A DNA stretch of 64,000 nt. Source: Ancylobacter oerskovii. GTDB taxonomy: Bacteria; Pseudomonadota; Alphaproteobacteria; Rhizobiales; Xanthobacteraceae. The stretch covers positions 709,424 through 773,423 of the forward strand of contig NZ_JAHBGB010000044.1 in assembly GCF_018390555.1 (NCBI RefSeq), given 5' to 3'. The stretch's first letter is position 1, and each line of letters begins with the position of its first letter. The position numbers were made by a program, and so were the translations under genes. The notes beneath the pieces were generated by a model that saw only the letters and a program-made list of their open reading frames with translations, was not told the DNA's origin and did not search any database. Below, in pieces: positions 17,262-25,820 of the stretch.

Positions 17262-17558
17262 ATGAGCAACGTTGACGAAGGCATGCCCTTCACCTTCAGC
17301 AAGCCGGTCGAGAGCTTTGGCGATCAGATCACCAGCGTGGTGTTCCGGCCGCCGACCGGCGAGGAAATCCGCCGGCTCAACATCCCCATGGTGATGAGCG
17401 CCGACGGCACGCAGATCGACTTCCACATGGACCGCGTCGGAAAATATGCGGCTCTGCTGGCGACGCCGCCTCTTTCTCCTCTCGCGGTGAACAAGATCCC
17501 GCCCGGCGACTGGCTCCCGATGGCGGCGGCCATCGCCCCTTTTTTCACCCCGTCGTAG
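17262..17558 (+). CDS. Tail assembly chaperone, gp41-like (unshifted product)
   Basis: A 98-residue protein, MSNVDEGMPFTFSKPVESFG with the family motif VVFRPPTGEEIRRLNIPM. Mu gp41 family members bind the tape measure protein during tail assembly. The frame stops shortly after a T-rich slippery site, so this is the short product of a two-product gene. Confidence 0.8.
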   Translation: MSNVDEGMPFTFSKPVESFGDQITSVVFRPPTGEEIRRLNIPMVMSADGTQIDFHMDRVGKYAALLATPPLSPLAVNKIPPGDWLPMAAAIAPFFTPS

Positions 17559-17701
17559 ACGTCGACATCGAAATGGTCGCCTGTGATCTGGCGCGGTTCT
17601 GGAACACGCTACCCGATGTGTTCCTGTCCAAGACCGTGCCCGAGATGCTGGCCGACCATGCGATGGCGTCGCGGTTTAGTGATAAGCAGGGGGATGCTTA
17701 A
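17262..17701 (+). CDS. Tail assembly chaperone gp41-gp42 frameshift product
   Basis: A -1 shift on the heptamer at 17540-17546 joins the first 95 residues of the gp41-like frame to a 51-residue extension in the -1 frame (HPVVDVDIEMVACDLARFW and on to SDKQGDA) for 146 residues in all. The extension has no start codon or ribosome binding site of its own and is protein-like throughout. Its Trp/Phe-rich start resembles the gp42/GT-type chaperone domain. The layout, short and long chaperone directly before the tape measure, is conserved in tailed phages. Confidence 0.75.
17540..17546 (+). promoter_or_regulatory. Programmed -1 frameshift heptamer TTTTTTC
   Basis: The zero-frame codons read T TTT TTC, a perfect X XXY YYZ slippery heptamer. 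The zero-frame stop is 10 bases downstream at 17556-17558 and the -1 frame is open to 17701. Confidence 0.75.
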
Positions 17702-18182
17702 GGCGCTGGCCCTGCTCATTCTTCTCGGAACCTCGGCGGCGGCCGAACCGCTGAGCGGTCAAGCGACGGTCATCGACGGCGACACGCTGGAAATCCACGG
17801 CGAGCGCATTCGCCTCAATGGGATCGACGCCCCAGAAAGCCGCCAGACGTGCCGGCGTGCTGATGGTGCTTCCTACCGATGCGGACAGGTAGCGGCCTTT
17901 GCCCTCGCAGACTTGATCGGCCGGGCGACCGCCTCATGCGAGCCGACTGGCCGTGACCGCTACAAGCGGATCATCGCCACCTGCGCCGTAGGCGGGACTG
18001 ACGTCGGTCAGTGGATGGTGGAGCAGGGGCACGCCATGGCGTTCCGGCGCTACAGCGAGGTGTATGTGCCGGAGGAGATTGAAGCCTCTCGGACTCGTCG
18101 AGGAATATGGCAAGGTCCGTTTCTTCCTCCATGGGCATGGAGGGCACAAGCGGGGGAGAGTGCTCCTCGGCATGGTCAATGA
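17694..18182 (+). CDS. Secreted thermonuclease (staphylococcal nuclease fold), phage moron
   Basis: A 162-residue protein with a signal peptide (MLKALALLILLGTSAAA) and an SNase domain: VIDGDTLEIHGERIRLNGID, the calcium/active-site APES, and GRDRYKRIIATC with a catalytic arginine. Family members cut DNA and RNA. ATG 17694 is chosen for the signal peptide and the AAGCAGGGGG upstream. It overlaps the end of the chaperone frameshift product by 8 bases. It interrupts the normal chaperone-tape measure order, a sign of late insertion as a moron. It may degrade DNA in the periplasm or medium, for instance rival phage DNA. That role is inferred. Confidence 0.82.
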   Translation: MLKALALLILLGTSAAAEPLSGQATVIDGDTLEIHGERIRLNGIDAPESRQTCRRADGASYRCGQVAAFALADLIGRATASCEPTGRDRYKRIIATCAVGGTDVGQWMVEQGHAMAFRRYSEVYVPEEIEASRTRRGIWQGPFLPPWAWRAQAGESAPRHGQ

Positions 18183-18279
18183 GCAGCGCGCGCCTCAAGA
18201 GGACGTGCCGTAGCATCGCCGTAACGATGGTGGTGAAGATGATCCCGCCCCCTAAAGCGAACCAGAAGAGCATTGCCAT
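17971..18279 (-). CDS. Small membrane protein antisense to the nuclease gene
   Basis: On the minus strand ATG 18279 opens MAMLFWFALGGGIIFTTIVT, one clear membrane helix, followed by a basic turn (MLRHVLLRRALLI) and an acidic tail (PMEEETDLAIFLDESERL). The last third is arginine-rich and overlaps the nuclease coding region, so translation there may be fortuitous. The helix and charge pattern support a real inner-membrane protein. It lies 34 bases behind the next minus-strand gene and appears to form a two-gene unit with it. Confidence 0.45.
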   Translation of the reverse strand: MAMLFWFALGGGIIFTTIVTAMLRHVLLRRALLIDHAEEHSPPLVPSMPMEEETDLAIFLDESERLQSPPAHTPRCSAGTPWRAPAPPSTDRRQSRLRRRWR

Positions 18280-18313
18280 TACTCGGTCAACGGCTTATGG
18301 CGCGGCCTGAATG

Positions 18314-18490
18314 TCATTCAAAATGCCTTTGCACGGGCGGGGCAAGCCGAAGCTTTTTGGAAGTCATTTTTCCCGCCGCATATGCTGTGCGGCCAGCATC
18401 TACAGCCGCGATGAAGGCGGTTTGATTGGCTGACAACTCGGTGCCGAAAATAGCGCCCGAGAGAAGCACTGCTGCAGCGGCGACGCTCAT
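18314..18490 (-). CDS. Small protein with hydrophobic N-terminus, antisense in the tail operon
   Basis: A 58-residue protein from ATG 18490 (MSVAAAAVLLSGAIFGTELS, then a polar C-terminus with SKKLRLAPP). The hydrophobic start could be a signal peptide or membrane helix. A GGAGAGAGG purine block lies about 12 bases upstream. It sits between the nuclease and tape measure genes on the opposite strand, so it would be transcribed from the prophage independently of late genes. Function unknown. Confidence 0.45.
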   Translation of the reverse strand: MSVAAAAVLLSGAIFGTELSANQTAFIAAVDAGRTAYAAGKMTSKKLRLAPPVQRHFE

Positions 18491-18557
18491 CGCATTTTCA
18501 TGGCCTCTCTCCGGTTTGCTGAACCATAGCAACGGAAAAAGCTGACGGTCCACAGCC

Positions 18558-20399
18558 ATGACTCAGCCTCTCGACATCCGCGGCGTAGCCGAAATCACAG
18601 ACCGCGTATCGCCGACGCTCGCCAAAATCGGCGCTGCCATGGCCGGTATCAGTCGTAACCCAAGCCTCAAGAAGGTCGCTGCCGATGTTGGCGGTGTCAG
18701 CGTCGCGTTTCAGGGCGTCGGTCGGTCACTCGGCGGTGTCGGTCATGGCCTGCAGTCAGTGGCATGGAACTTCGCCGCCGTCGGCTCTCTTGCTGCGCTG
18801 GCGGCGGTCAGTGCCGCCGCCTACTTCGGAACGGTCGCCACCGCTGCCTACACCGCCGCAAAGTCCTTCGCGACGACCGGTGCCGAAGCGTCCGATATGG
18901 CTGTCCGTCTCGGAACATCTGTCGTGGCCCTTCAGGAATGGCGCTACGCGGCGTCCGCCAGCGGCACGACGTCGGCAGTGCTCGATCGCGGCCTCGGGCA
19001 GCTCCAGAAGACCATGGCAGATGTGAGCAGGGGCAAGGCCAAGGACGCCGCCGCGCTGTTCCGCAAGCTCGGCGTCTCGGTGAAGGACGCAAAAGGTCAT
19101 ATCAAGCCGCTGGAAACGATCCTTCCGCAATTGGCGCAGGCTTTCGAGAAGAACAAGGATCCGGCGATGCGCGCCCGCATGGCACTGGCCCTGTTCGGGG
19201 AGAGCGGTGCGCAACTGGTCCCGATGCTTTCGGATGGCAGGCAGGGCTTGGAAGAGCTTGCAGCGAAGGCTCGGCAACTCGGGATCATCATCCCTGAAGG
19301 GGACGTAAAGCGGGCCAAATCTCTGAAAGACAGCCTAGAGGAACTATCGATCGCCGGGCAAGGGCTGGGAATATCGATTGGCTCCAAGCTCCAGCCCGTC
19401 TTGGAGCCCATGATCCAGGACTTCACCAAGTGGTTGGAGGTTAATCGGGACTGGGTTGGGTTGAAGCTCGAACAGGCGGTGATCGGCCTCCGCGATGCCT
19501 TCGCCGGCTTCGATCTACAGGACGCCATTGCCCAGACGGAACGAGGGTTCAAACGCATTGACGACCTCGTGACCACAGCCGGGGCGAATTGGAAATTTGT
19601 GTTCGGTGGACTTGCGGCGTTGATCGCCGCTCCGCTCGTGGCGCCGTTGGTGCAACTTGCTGTGGCGGTCGGCCGGGTGGGGTTCGCGATCACGTCTGCG
19701 GGTGGTGCGCTTGTTGCCGCCGGTGGATGGCCTGTGATCCTCGGCCTCCTGGCCATCGCAGGCGCGCTCAAGAACTGGGACGAATTCTCCGCCGGGGTCG
19801 AACGAATCTGGTCCGGGTTCGGCAAGCTGTTCCAGGGGGACATCTTCGGGGCCATCAAGGACATCTGGGGCGGCAACTTCGACGCGCTGAAGGCCCTCGT
19901 CCGCGGGCTTCTCAGCGTCATCGACGAGACGTTCGGAACGGACCTGCGTGGACGTCTGGAGGCTGCGCTGTCCTGGCTTGGCGGTTGGCTCGACACCAAT
20001 CTCTATGGGCCGTTCCTGCGTGTCATCGAGCGCATCAAGTCCCTCTGGGCGACGCTCACCTTCTCGTTGCCGTCGGTTCAGAACCCGGCGCCGAACGGCT
20101 CGCGCGGTCAGCCGGCCAATCCGGGCGACGGTGGCGCGCCCGCTACGCCGCCCGGTGGTCCGCCCCCGGTTGGCCCGCCGTCGCAGTATCGAGGGCGCTA
20201 TGGCTCGCTGAACGGCGAGCGCTACCAGACGCCGGAGCTGATCACCACGCGGCCGCAGTACGCGGCGGCACAGCGCGGCACCGCGACCGTGAACGTCAAG
20301 TTCCAGAACGCGCCGCCCGGCACCAAGGCCGACGTGCGCACCGACGGCGGACTGTTCGGTGATTGGGATCTCGACATGGGCTATCGGGGGGCTGGCTGA
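18558..20399 (+). CDS. Tail tape measure protein
   Basis: A 613-residue protein. It has the typical make-up: a conserved N-terminal segment (ITDRVSPTLAKIGAAMAG), long alanine/glycine-rich helical stretches, hydrophobic spans at about 70-110 and 345-400 that may enter the host membrane, and a proline-rich C-terminus (about 510-550). It sets tail length and is ejected ahead of the DNA. Its stop overlaps the next start (TGATG). Confidence 0.88.
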   Translation: MTQPLDIRGVAEITDRVSPTLAKIGAAMAGISRNPSLKKVAADVGGVSVAFQGVGRSLGGVGHGLQSVAWNFAAVGSLAALAAVSAAAYFGTVATAAYTAAKSFATTGAEASDMAVRLGTSVVALQEWRYAASASGTTSAVLDRGLGQLQKTMADVSRGKAKDAAALFRKLGVSVKDAKGHIKPLETILPQLAQAFEKNKDPAMRARMALALFGESGAQLVPMLSDGRQGLEELAAKARQLGIIIPEGDVKRAKSLKDSLEELSIAGQGLGISIGSKLQPVLEPMIQDFTKWLEVNRDWVGLKLEQAVIGLRDAFAGFDLQDAIAQTERGFKRIDDLVTTAGANWKFVFGGLAALIAAPLVAPLVQLAVAVGRVGFAITSAGGALVAAGGWPVILGLLAIAGALKNWDEFSAGVERIWSGFGKLFQGDIFGAIKDIWGGNFDALKALVRGLLSVIDETFGTDLRGRLEAALSWLGGWLDTNLYGPFLRVIERIKSLWATLTFSLPSVQNPAPNGSRGQPANPGDGGAPATPPGGPPPVGPPSQYRGRYGSLNGERYQTPELITTRPQYAAAQRGTATVNVKFQNAPPGTKADVRTDGGLFGDWDLDMGYRGAG

Positions 20400-21595
20400 T
20401 GGCATACCTGCCGGCAACTTTCAGGGGGGTGCGCTTCCACGTGCTGGAGGTGGCCCCGGCGCGCGGGAAGCGCGTCGAGGTCCACGAGTTCCCGAAGCGC
20501 GACACCCCCTATGCGGAGAGCTTCGGGCGGCTGGCTCGCCGCTATGCCTTCCGCGCCTTCATGCTCGGACGGGATGCCGCGCTTCGCGCCGAGGCGCTGG
20601 CGCTGGCCTGCGAGGTGGACGGCGCCGGCCTGCTCACGCTGCCGTCCGCGGCGCCAGTGCTTGTGGAATGCCTCGGCATCACGAACACCGAGAGCGTCGA
20701 CCATGGCCGGATGGTCATGCTCGATATGGCGTTTGTCGAGAAGGGTGACGCGCCGGGTCTGCTCGGCTTCATCGTCACCAGCGTCGCGGCCATCAATGCC
20801 GTGGTGGCGGTCGCGGCGGCAATCGTCGACCTGTTCACCGCCGCCGTCGACGACATGGGACCGGAGGCGCAGCGCATCGCCAACGAGGCGGTGATCGAGC
20901 ATTGTGACGCGGTATCGGCGCTTCACGTGTTACCGGTCGATCCGCTCTCCCATGCTCACATGCGGCTGGCAATCGGGGATCTGCGCTCGAACCCGGCGCC
21001 GGTGCTTGTGGCGGCCGCAGCCATTCCGACTATCGCTGAAGGCCTGGCGGACACACTGCAACTGCCAGACGCCACCCGCGCCGAGGGCGCCACCACCGAA
21101 CGGGACTTGGCACAGCAGCAGCGAGAAGCGACCGTGGCCCGCGCTTCGGCGTTCGCCAGCGCGGGATCGGTCCTGCCGAAGGTTTCGGACGGGCCGGAAT
21201 ATCGCGCCGTCGTCGACTTCATCCGTCGGATCTGGCTGCTGGAATATGCGAAGGCGCTGGCCTCGATGGACTTCGCGTCCCGCGACGAAGCCGACGCCTA
21301 TCGGGCCGACATCGCGGCGCGATTCGACGCGGAAATCGACATTGCCGCCACGGCTCGGGACGCGGACCTTCTCGCCGCCCTGCGCATCTCCTTTGCTGCG
21401 ACGGTGCGGGATCTGGTGGAGCGTGGCCGTCCACTGCCGGCGTTGCGGACCGTCAAGCTGGCGGGGACACTGCCGGCCGTGGTCGCCGCGCACCGGCTTT
21501 GGCAGGATGCCTCACGGGCCGCAGAAGTAGCGACCTATGCCGGCGCCGTGCATCCCGGCTTCATGCCACGTGAATTCAAGGCGCTTTCCGCATGA
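20399..21595 (+). CDS. DNA circularisation N-terminal domain protein (Mu gpN-like)
   Basis: A 398-residue protein. The first 100 residues (ATFRGVRFHVLEVAPARGKR, RVEVHEFPKRDTPYAESFGR) carry the DNA circularisation N-terminal domain of Mu gpN relatives. A hydrophobic helix follows at about 115-150. In Mu-type tails this protein sits at the baseplate-tube junction. It overlaps its neighbours on both sides by one to four bases. Confidence 0.85.
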   Translation: MAYLPATFRGVRFHVLEVAPARGKRVEVHEFPKRDTPYAESFGRLARRYAFRAFMLGRDAALRAEALALACEVDGAGLLTLPSAAPVLVECLGITNTESVDHGRMVMLDMAFVEKGDAPGLLGFIVTSVAAINAVVAVAAAIVDLFTAAVDDMGPEAQRIANEAVIEHCDAVSALHVLPVDPLSHAHMRLAIGDLRSNPAPVLVAAAAIPTIAEGLADTLQLPDATRAEGATTERDLAQQQREATVARASAFASAGSVLPKVSDGPEYRAVVDFIRRIWLLEYAKALASMDFASRDEADAYRADIAARFDAEIDIAATARDADLLAALRISFAATVRDLVERGRPLPALRTVKLAGTLPAVVAAHRLWQDASRAAEVATYAGAVHPGFMPREFKALSA

Positions 21596-22710
21596 CGAAC
21601 CTTCGTGCACGGCTCTCCATCGGCGCGCAGGCGTTCGAGGGGTGGAAGACAGTCGAGGTCCGCCGCGCTTTCGACGCCGCCTCGTCCGGGTTCATGCTCG
21701 AGGTCGTGGACACGGAAGCTGCACCGGCCGCGCTGCCGACCTGGCCAATCAAGCCCTTTGACGCCTGCACCGTGCAACTCGGCGGCGTGAAGGTCATCAC
21801 CGGGTTCGTGGACCGCGTCGAACCGTCCTATGACGCGTCGCGCAGCGCGGTCCGGGTGGCCGGCAGATCGAAGACGGCAGATGCGGTCGATTGCAGCGCC
21901 ATTGTGCCGGGAGGCAACTTCAAGGGCTACAAGCTCGATGCCATCGCCAACAACCTGGCTGGCACGGTCGGGGTGAGGGTGACGGCCAAGGCGGACGTGG
22001 GCGAGCCGTTCGAGGATATCTCGATCGATCCCGGCGCGACCGTCGTCCGCGCTCTGACCGATCTGTGCGACGCGCGCGGCGTGATGCTGCACGACGATGA
22101 AGAGGGAAACCTTGTCATCGACGAGGCAGAGGAGACCGACCCGGTAGCCTGGCTGGTCGAGGGCGAGAACATCCTCGCGGCGCAGGCCTCTCTCGGATCG
22201 GAAAAACGCTTCTCGAAGTACGTGGGCAAGTCACAGCGTCGCGGATCGGATGATGCCTGGGGCGAGGTGGTTTCCGAGATCACCGAGACGCGGACGGACA
22301 GCGCTGTCCCACGTTACCGCCCCCTGCTCCTGGCGCCCGAGGAGCCGCTGACCACCCGCGAGCTTCGCGACCGCCTCGACTGGGAGGCCGCGGTTAGAGA
22401 GGGAGCGGAACTGACAGCCGATGTCACCGTGCTCGGGTGGTTCCGCGCGCCCGGCAAGCTCTGGACGCCGGGTGAGACGATCCATCTTGCCAGCCCCAAA
22501 CTCTATGTCGACCGCCCCCTGGCGTTGCGCGAGGTCACCTTCCGGCAAGGCCAGAACGGCGGAACCGTCGCCGTGCTGCGTCTTGTCCCGCATTCCGCCC
22601 TGAACAAGAAGTCAGGCGGAAAGGGGAAGGGCAAGAAGAAGAGGGCGAAGGGAGCAAAGGGGGGCGGCTTTTCTTGGGACGGCGTTGTGAGGGTTGGCGA
22701 TGATAACTGA
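21592..22710 (+). CDS. Baseplate hub protein (Mu gpP/gp44-like)
   Basis: A 372-residue hub protein of the gp27/gpP fold. Segments GWKTVEVRRAFDAASSGFML, CTVQLGGVKVITGFVDRVEP and the motif VAGRSKTADAVDCSAIVPGG match the family. It ends in a strongly basic lysine/glycine tail (GGKGKGKKKRAKGAKGGG). Confidence 0.87.
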   Translation: MTNLRARLSIGAQAFEGWKTVEVRRAFDAASSGFMLEVVDTEAAPAALPTWPIKPFDACTVQLGGVKVITGFVDRVEPSYDASRSAVRVAGRSKTADAVDCSAIVPGGNFKGYKLDAIANNLAGTVGVRVTAKADVGEPFEDISIDPGATVVRALTDLCDARGVMLHDDEEGNLVIDEAEETDPVAWLVEGENILAAQASLGSEKRFSKYVGKSQRRGSDDAWGEVVSEITETRTDSAVPRYRPLLLAPEEPLTTRELRDRLDWEAAVREGAELTADVTVLGWFRAPGKLWTPGETIHLASPKLYVDRPLALREVTFRQGQNGGTVAVLRLVPHSALNKKSGGKGKGKKKRAKGAKGGGFSWDGVVRVGDDN

Positions 22711-23191
22711 GAGGAATGACACCCGCCGCCGCGCCTCGCAGACCATGGCGCGTGGCGTTATCTCCCGCACCAACAGCGGCCGGAAGATGCAGGAGGTGGA
22801 TATCCGCCTGCTGGCCGACGAGAACAAATCCGGCGTGGAACACTGGGAGCCCTATGGCATCACAGCGGCGCCACATGAGGGCGCCGAGGCGCTGGTGGCG
22901 TTCCCGACGGGCAAGCGCTCGCACGCGGTGGTCATCGCCGTGGGAGATCGTCGCTACCGGCTGAAGGGCCTGCAAGGCGGCGAGGTCGCGCTCTATGACG
23001 ATCAGGGGCAGAAGCTGCTGCTCGGACGCGACGGCATCGCCATCGTGTCGGCGGGCGACCTGACCATCGACTGCCAGGGCGGCAACGTCGTCGTCACCGG
23101 CGACGTCATCGCCGACGGGGTATCGCTGAAGCAGCATATCCATTCCGACGTCGAACCTGGCATCGGCAACACCGGGGGGCCGGTGGTCTGA
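22700..23191 (+). CDS. Baseplate assembly protein V (Mu gp45-like spike)
   Basis: A 163-residue protein of the gpV/gp45 OB-fold spike family: GVISRTNSGRKMQEVDIRLL, EHWEPYGITAAPHEGAEALV, then the beta-helical end DLTIDCQGGNVVVTGDVIAD. ATG 22700 is preferred over TTG 22694 because GAGGG lies at good distance. The C-terminal HIHS with histidines resembles the iron-binding tip motif of P2 gpV and Mu gp45. Confidence 0.87.
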   Translation: MITERNDTRRRASQTMARGVISRTNSGRKMQEVDIRLLADENKSGVEHWEPYGITAAPHEGAEALVAFPTGKRSHAVVIAVGDRRYRLKGLQGGEVALYDDQGQKLLLGRDGIAIVSAGDLTIDCQGGNVVVTGDVIADGVSLKQHIHSDVEPGIGNTGGPVV

Positions 23192-23646
23192 TGTCCGACA
23201 TTCGCACCCTGTGGAACCCCGACACCCTGCACGCCGAATGGCTGCTCAACGGCTCGGTACTCGACACCGGCCGGGATCTGGAGACGGCCTTCGTCATCTC
23301 GCTGATGACGGATGCCCTCGCTGACGAAAACGACGTGCTGCCCGATCCGACCGACGACGACCGGCGGGGATGGTGGGCGGACTGGCAGGCGGCCGACATC
23401 TGGGGGGCACCGCCGATCGGGTCCAAACTCTGGCTGCTCCGCCGCGAGAAGTGGACGGAAGCCGTCCGGTTGCGCGCCGAGGATTATGTGCGCACCGGCC
23501 TCGCCTGGTTCCTCGACGAGAAGATCGGCACTCGCCTCGACGTATCGGCCGTACGCGCCGAGATCGGGGTGATCGAAGTCACCGTGACCGCCTATCGCGG
23601 GCCGGAACAGTTGGTCGCCCTGCGCTTCCGCACACTCTGGGATTGA
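23191..23646 (+). CDS. Baseplate protein gp46-like
   Basis: A 151-residue protein of the Mu gp46 family: LVISL-type helix FVISLMTDALADENDVLPDP, DRRGWWADWQAADIWGAPPI and SKLWLLRREKWTEAVRLRAE. It corresponds to the wedge component related to gp25. Coupled by one base to the spike gene. Confidence 0.88.
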   Translation: MSDIRTLWNPDTLHAEWLLNGSVLDTGRDLETAFVISLMTDALADENDVLPDPTDDDRRGWWADWQAADIWGAPPIGSKLWLLRREKWTEAVRLRAEDYVRTGLAWFLDEKIGTRLDVSAVRAEIGVIEVTVTAYRGPEQLVALRFRTLWD

Positions 23647-23652
23647 TCCTCC

Positions 23653-24699
23653 ATGCCGCTCAATCTGCCTGTCCTGCCGGATATCCGCCGGCAGGTGCGT
23701 GACGATATTGCCGCGCACTTCCCCGGCGCCGACGCGACCGTTCCCAACAGCAACATGCGTGTGCTGGCCGACGCGAATTCCGGGCTCGCCGACGGCGCCT
23801 ATCGCTACCTTGAGACGCTGGCGCGCGAGATGTTGCCGGACACCGCCGTCTTCTGGCTGGATCGTCATGGCCGCATTTGGATCGGTCCAAAACAGGCCGC
23901 GACCTTTGCCGAGGGTGAGATCGTCATCACCGGTACCGCCGGCACGCCGGTCGACGCGGGGACCGAACTGAACGTCGGCAATATACGCATCGAGACGTTG
24001 GCCGCGGCCACCGCGTCGCCGGGTGGCACGACGATAGCGGCGCGGTGCACCGAGCCGGGACCGCAGGGCAACCTGATGGCCGGTGGCACGGCCACCTTCC
24101 TGTCGGCCATCCCCGGCGTCAACGCGCTGGCTGCCATCCCCGCCGACTGGGCGGGAGGCGCCGACACCGAGGGAACCGAGAGCTACCGTGACCGGCTGCT
24201 GGAGCGCATCCGCAAGCCGCCGCAGGGTGGCGCCGTCCGCGATTACATCGCCTGGGCGCGCGAGGTGACTGGCGTTACTCGCGCCTGGGCGGCGCAGGAG
24301 ATGGGGGAAGGCACGGTCACCGTCCGCTTTGTGATGGACGATCTGCGCCCTCCGAACGGCATCCCGACCACCGACGATTGCGACCTCGTATTTGCCCATA
24401 TCGATCCGCTGCGGCCGGTCGCGGCCAAGCGCTTGTTCGTGCTGGCGCCGGTCGAGAAGCCGGTCGATTTCACCATCGCCAACCTGACGCCGGACACCTC
24501 CGCCATTCGGTCCGCCATCGCTGCGTCGGTGCGGCAGATGCTTCGCCGCCGTGCCGCGCCGGGCGTGACGATCTCGCGCTCGTGGATCGCCGAAGCGGTG
24601 TCGGCCGCTGCCGGCGAGGATTCGCACGATCTTACCGCGTCGAACGTGACATGCCTGCCCGGCGAGATGGGCGTGCTCGGGACGATCACCTATGTCTGA
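23653..24699 (+). CDS. Baseplate J-like protein (Mu gp47-like)
   Basis: A 348-residue baseplate J family protein. The early DANSGLADGAYRYLETLARE, the central TEGTESYRDRLLERIRKPPQ and VTGVTRAWAAQEMGEGTVTV are family landmarks. It forms the wedge that bridges hub and fibres. It overlaps the next gene by 8 bases. Confidence 0.9.
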   Translation: MPLNLPVLPDIRRQVRDDIAAHFPGADATVPNSNMRVLADANSGLADGAYRYLETLAREMLPDTAVFWLDRHGRIWIGPKQAATFAEGEIVITGTAGTPVDAGTELNVGNIRIETLAAATASPGGTTIAARCTEPGPQGNLMAGGTATFLSAIPGVNALAAIPADWAGGADTEGTESYRDRLLERIRKPPQGGAVRDYIAWAREVTGVTRAWAAQEMGEGTVTVRFVMDDLRPPNGIPTTDDCDLVFAHIDPLRPVAAKRLFVLAPVEKPVDFTIANLTPDTSAIRSAIAASVRQMLRRRAAPGVTISRSWIAEAVSAAAGEDSHDLTASNVTCLPGEMGVLGTITYV

Positions 24700-25309
24700 C
24701 ACCCCGATCCAGCACACCGGGGAGGACTATGGCGGCGTGATGCTGGCGGTCCTGCCGCCCGGCGACGCCTGGCCGCGGGAAACCGGCTCGCCGCTCCAGA
24801 TGTTCAGCCGAGGACAGGCCGAGATCTGGGGTCGGTTGGATGCCGAGGCGTGGAATCTCGTCACTATCGAGGCGCACCCCGACACGACCTTTCGCCTGCT
24901 GGAGGAATGGGAGGCGGCGGCCGGTCTGCCCGATCCCTGCGTCGCCGAACCGCTCGGCATCGAGGATCGCCGGAATGCGCTGGTGCAGCGCCTGACGTCC
25001 ACCGGCGGACAATCGCGCGCCTACTTCCTCGGGATCGCGGCGCAGCTCGGCTACGAGGTGTCGATCGTCGAGATCACACCCTTCATGTGCGGCCTGTCGC
25101 AGTGCGGCGGATCCGACCCGCTCGGCCCGCCGTCGATCGCGCATCACTGGTGGATCATCGTCACCGGCTACCGGGTCACGTGGTTCCGCGCCGGCCTTGG
25201 CCGCTGCGGCGTCGATCCCTTCGCCCGCATCGCCCTCGCCACTGACCTCGAATGCACCATCCGGCCTCTTCAGCCGGCGCACGGGGTGCTGCACTTCTCC
25301 TACTCGTGA
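24692..25309 (+). CDS. DUF2313/YmfQ-like tail protein (Mu gp48-like)
   Basis: A 205-residue protein: MLAVLPPGDAWPRETGSPLQ, then DTTFRLLEEWEAAAGLPDPC and RRNALVQRLTSTGGQSRAYF, the hallmarks of the family. It links the baseplate wedge to the tail fibre, and its place between gpJ-like and fibre genes is canonical. Confidence 0.87.
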   Translation: MSDTPIQHTGEDYGGVMLAVLPPGDAWPRETGSPLQMFSRGQAEIWGRLDAEAWNLVTIEAHPDTTFRLLEEWEAAAGLPDPCVAEPLGIEDRRNALVQRLTSTGGQSRAYFLGIAAQLGYEVSIVEITPFMCGLSQCGGSDPLGPPSIAHHWWIIVTGYRVTWFRAGLGRCGVDPFARIALATDLECTIRPLQPAHGVLHFSYS

Positions 25310-25316
25310 GGATCGA

Positions 25317-25820
25317 ATGAAGTACATCCCGCCATTCAACGGCAACCTCAGCGACCCTGAGCGCCTGTGGATCAATGCCAATCCCAGCATCGGGGTCGAG
25401 GGGTCAATTCCCGGCGCTGACGCCTTCCAGTGGCCGATCGACGAGATCGTCAGCGTCATCGAGCGCGTCGGGATGACGCCCGATGACGAATTGCAGCTCG
25501 CCGATGCCGTCGTTCCCACGTCTGGATCTGGATGGCGACGCTATCCTGATGGTCAGATCGAACAGTGGGGAACGGTCGCGCTGAACGGCACCACGACGCA
25601 GGTAAACGTGACCCTGCCCATTGCCTTTCCTTCGCAGTTCCAAGGTGTGATCACCTGCGATGCGGGCAGCGGCGCCTACCCGACGGGTGCCGGGCCGGCG
25701 CCCGGAAGCCTGACCACGATCATCATCTACGTCCCCCATTACATCGTCTTTGGCGATCCGGGCGACATCGCGGCCAAGAACACGAATATCGGCGTCAATT
25801 GGCGCGCATGGGGGAAGTGA
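25317..25820 (+). CDS. Tail fibre protein with gp53-like C-terminus
   Basis: A 167-residue protein starting at ATG 25317. The C-terminal half (SGWRRYPDGQIEQWGTVALN and on to NTNIGVNWRAWGK) is the gp53-like receptor-tip domain that ends many tail fibres. The N-terminal part probably attaches to the baseplate. It is short for a fibre, so the main receptor-binding or polysaccharide-acting part may be the SGNH protein downstream. Confidence 0.75.
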   Translation: MKYIPPFNGNLSDPERLWINANPSIGVEGSIPGADAFQWPIDEIVSVIERVGMTPDDELQLADAVVPTSGSGWRRYPDGQIEQWGTVALNGTTTQVNVTLPIAFPSQFQGVITCDAGSGAYPTGAGPAPGSLTTIIIYVPHYIVFGDPGDIAAKNTNIGVNWRAWGK

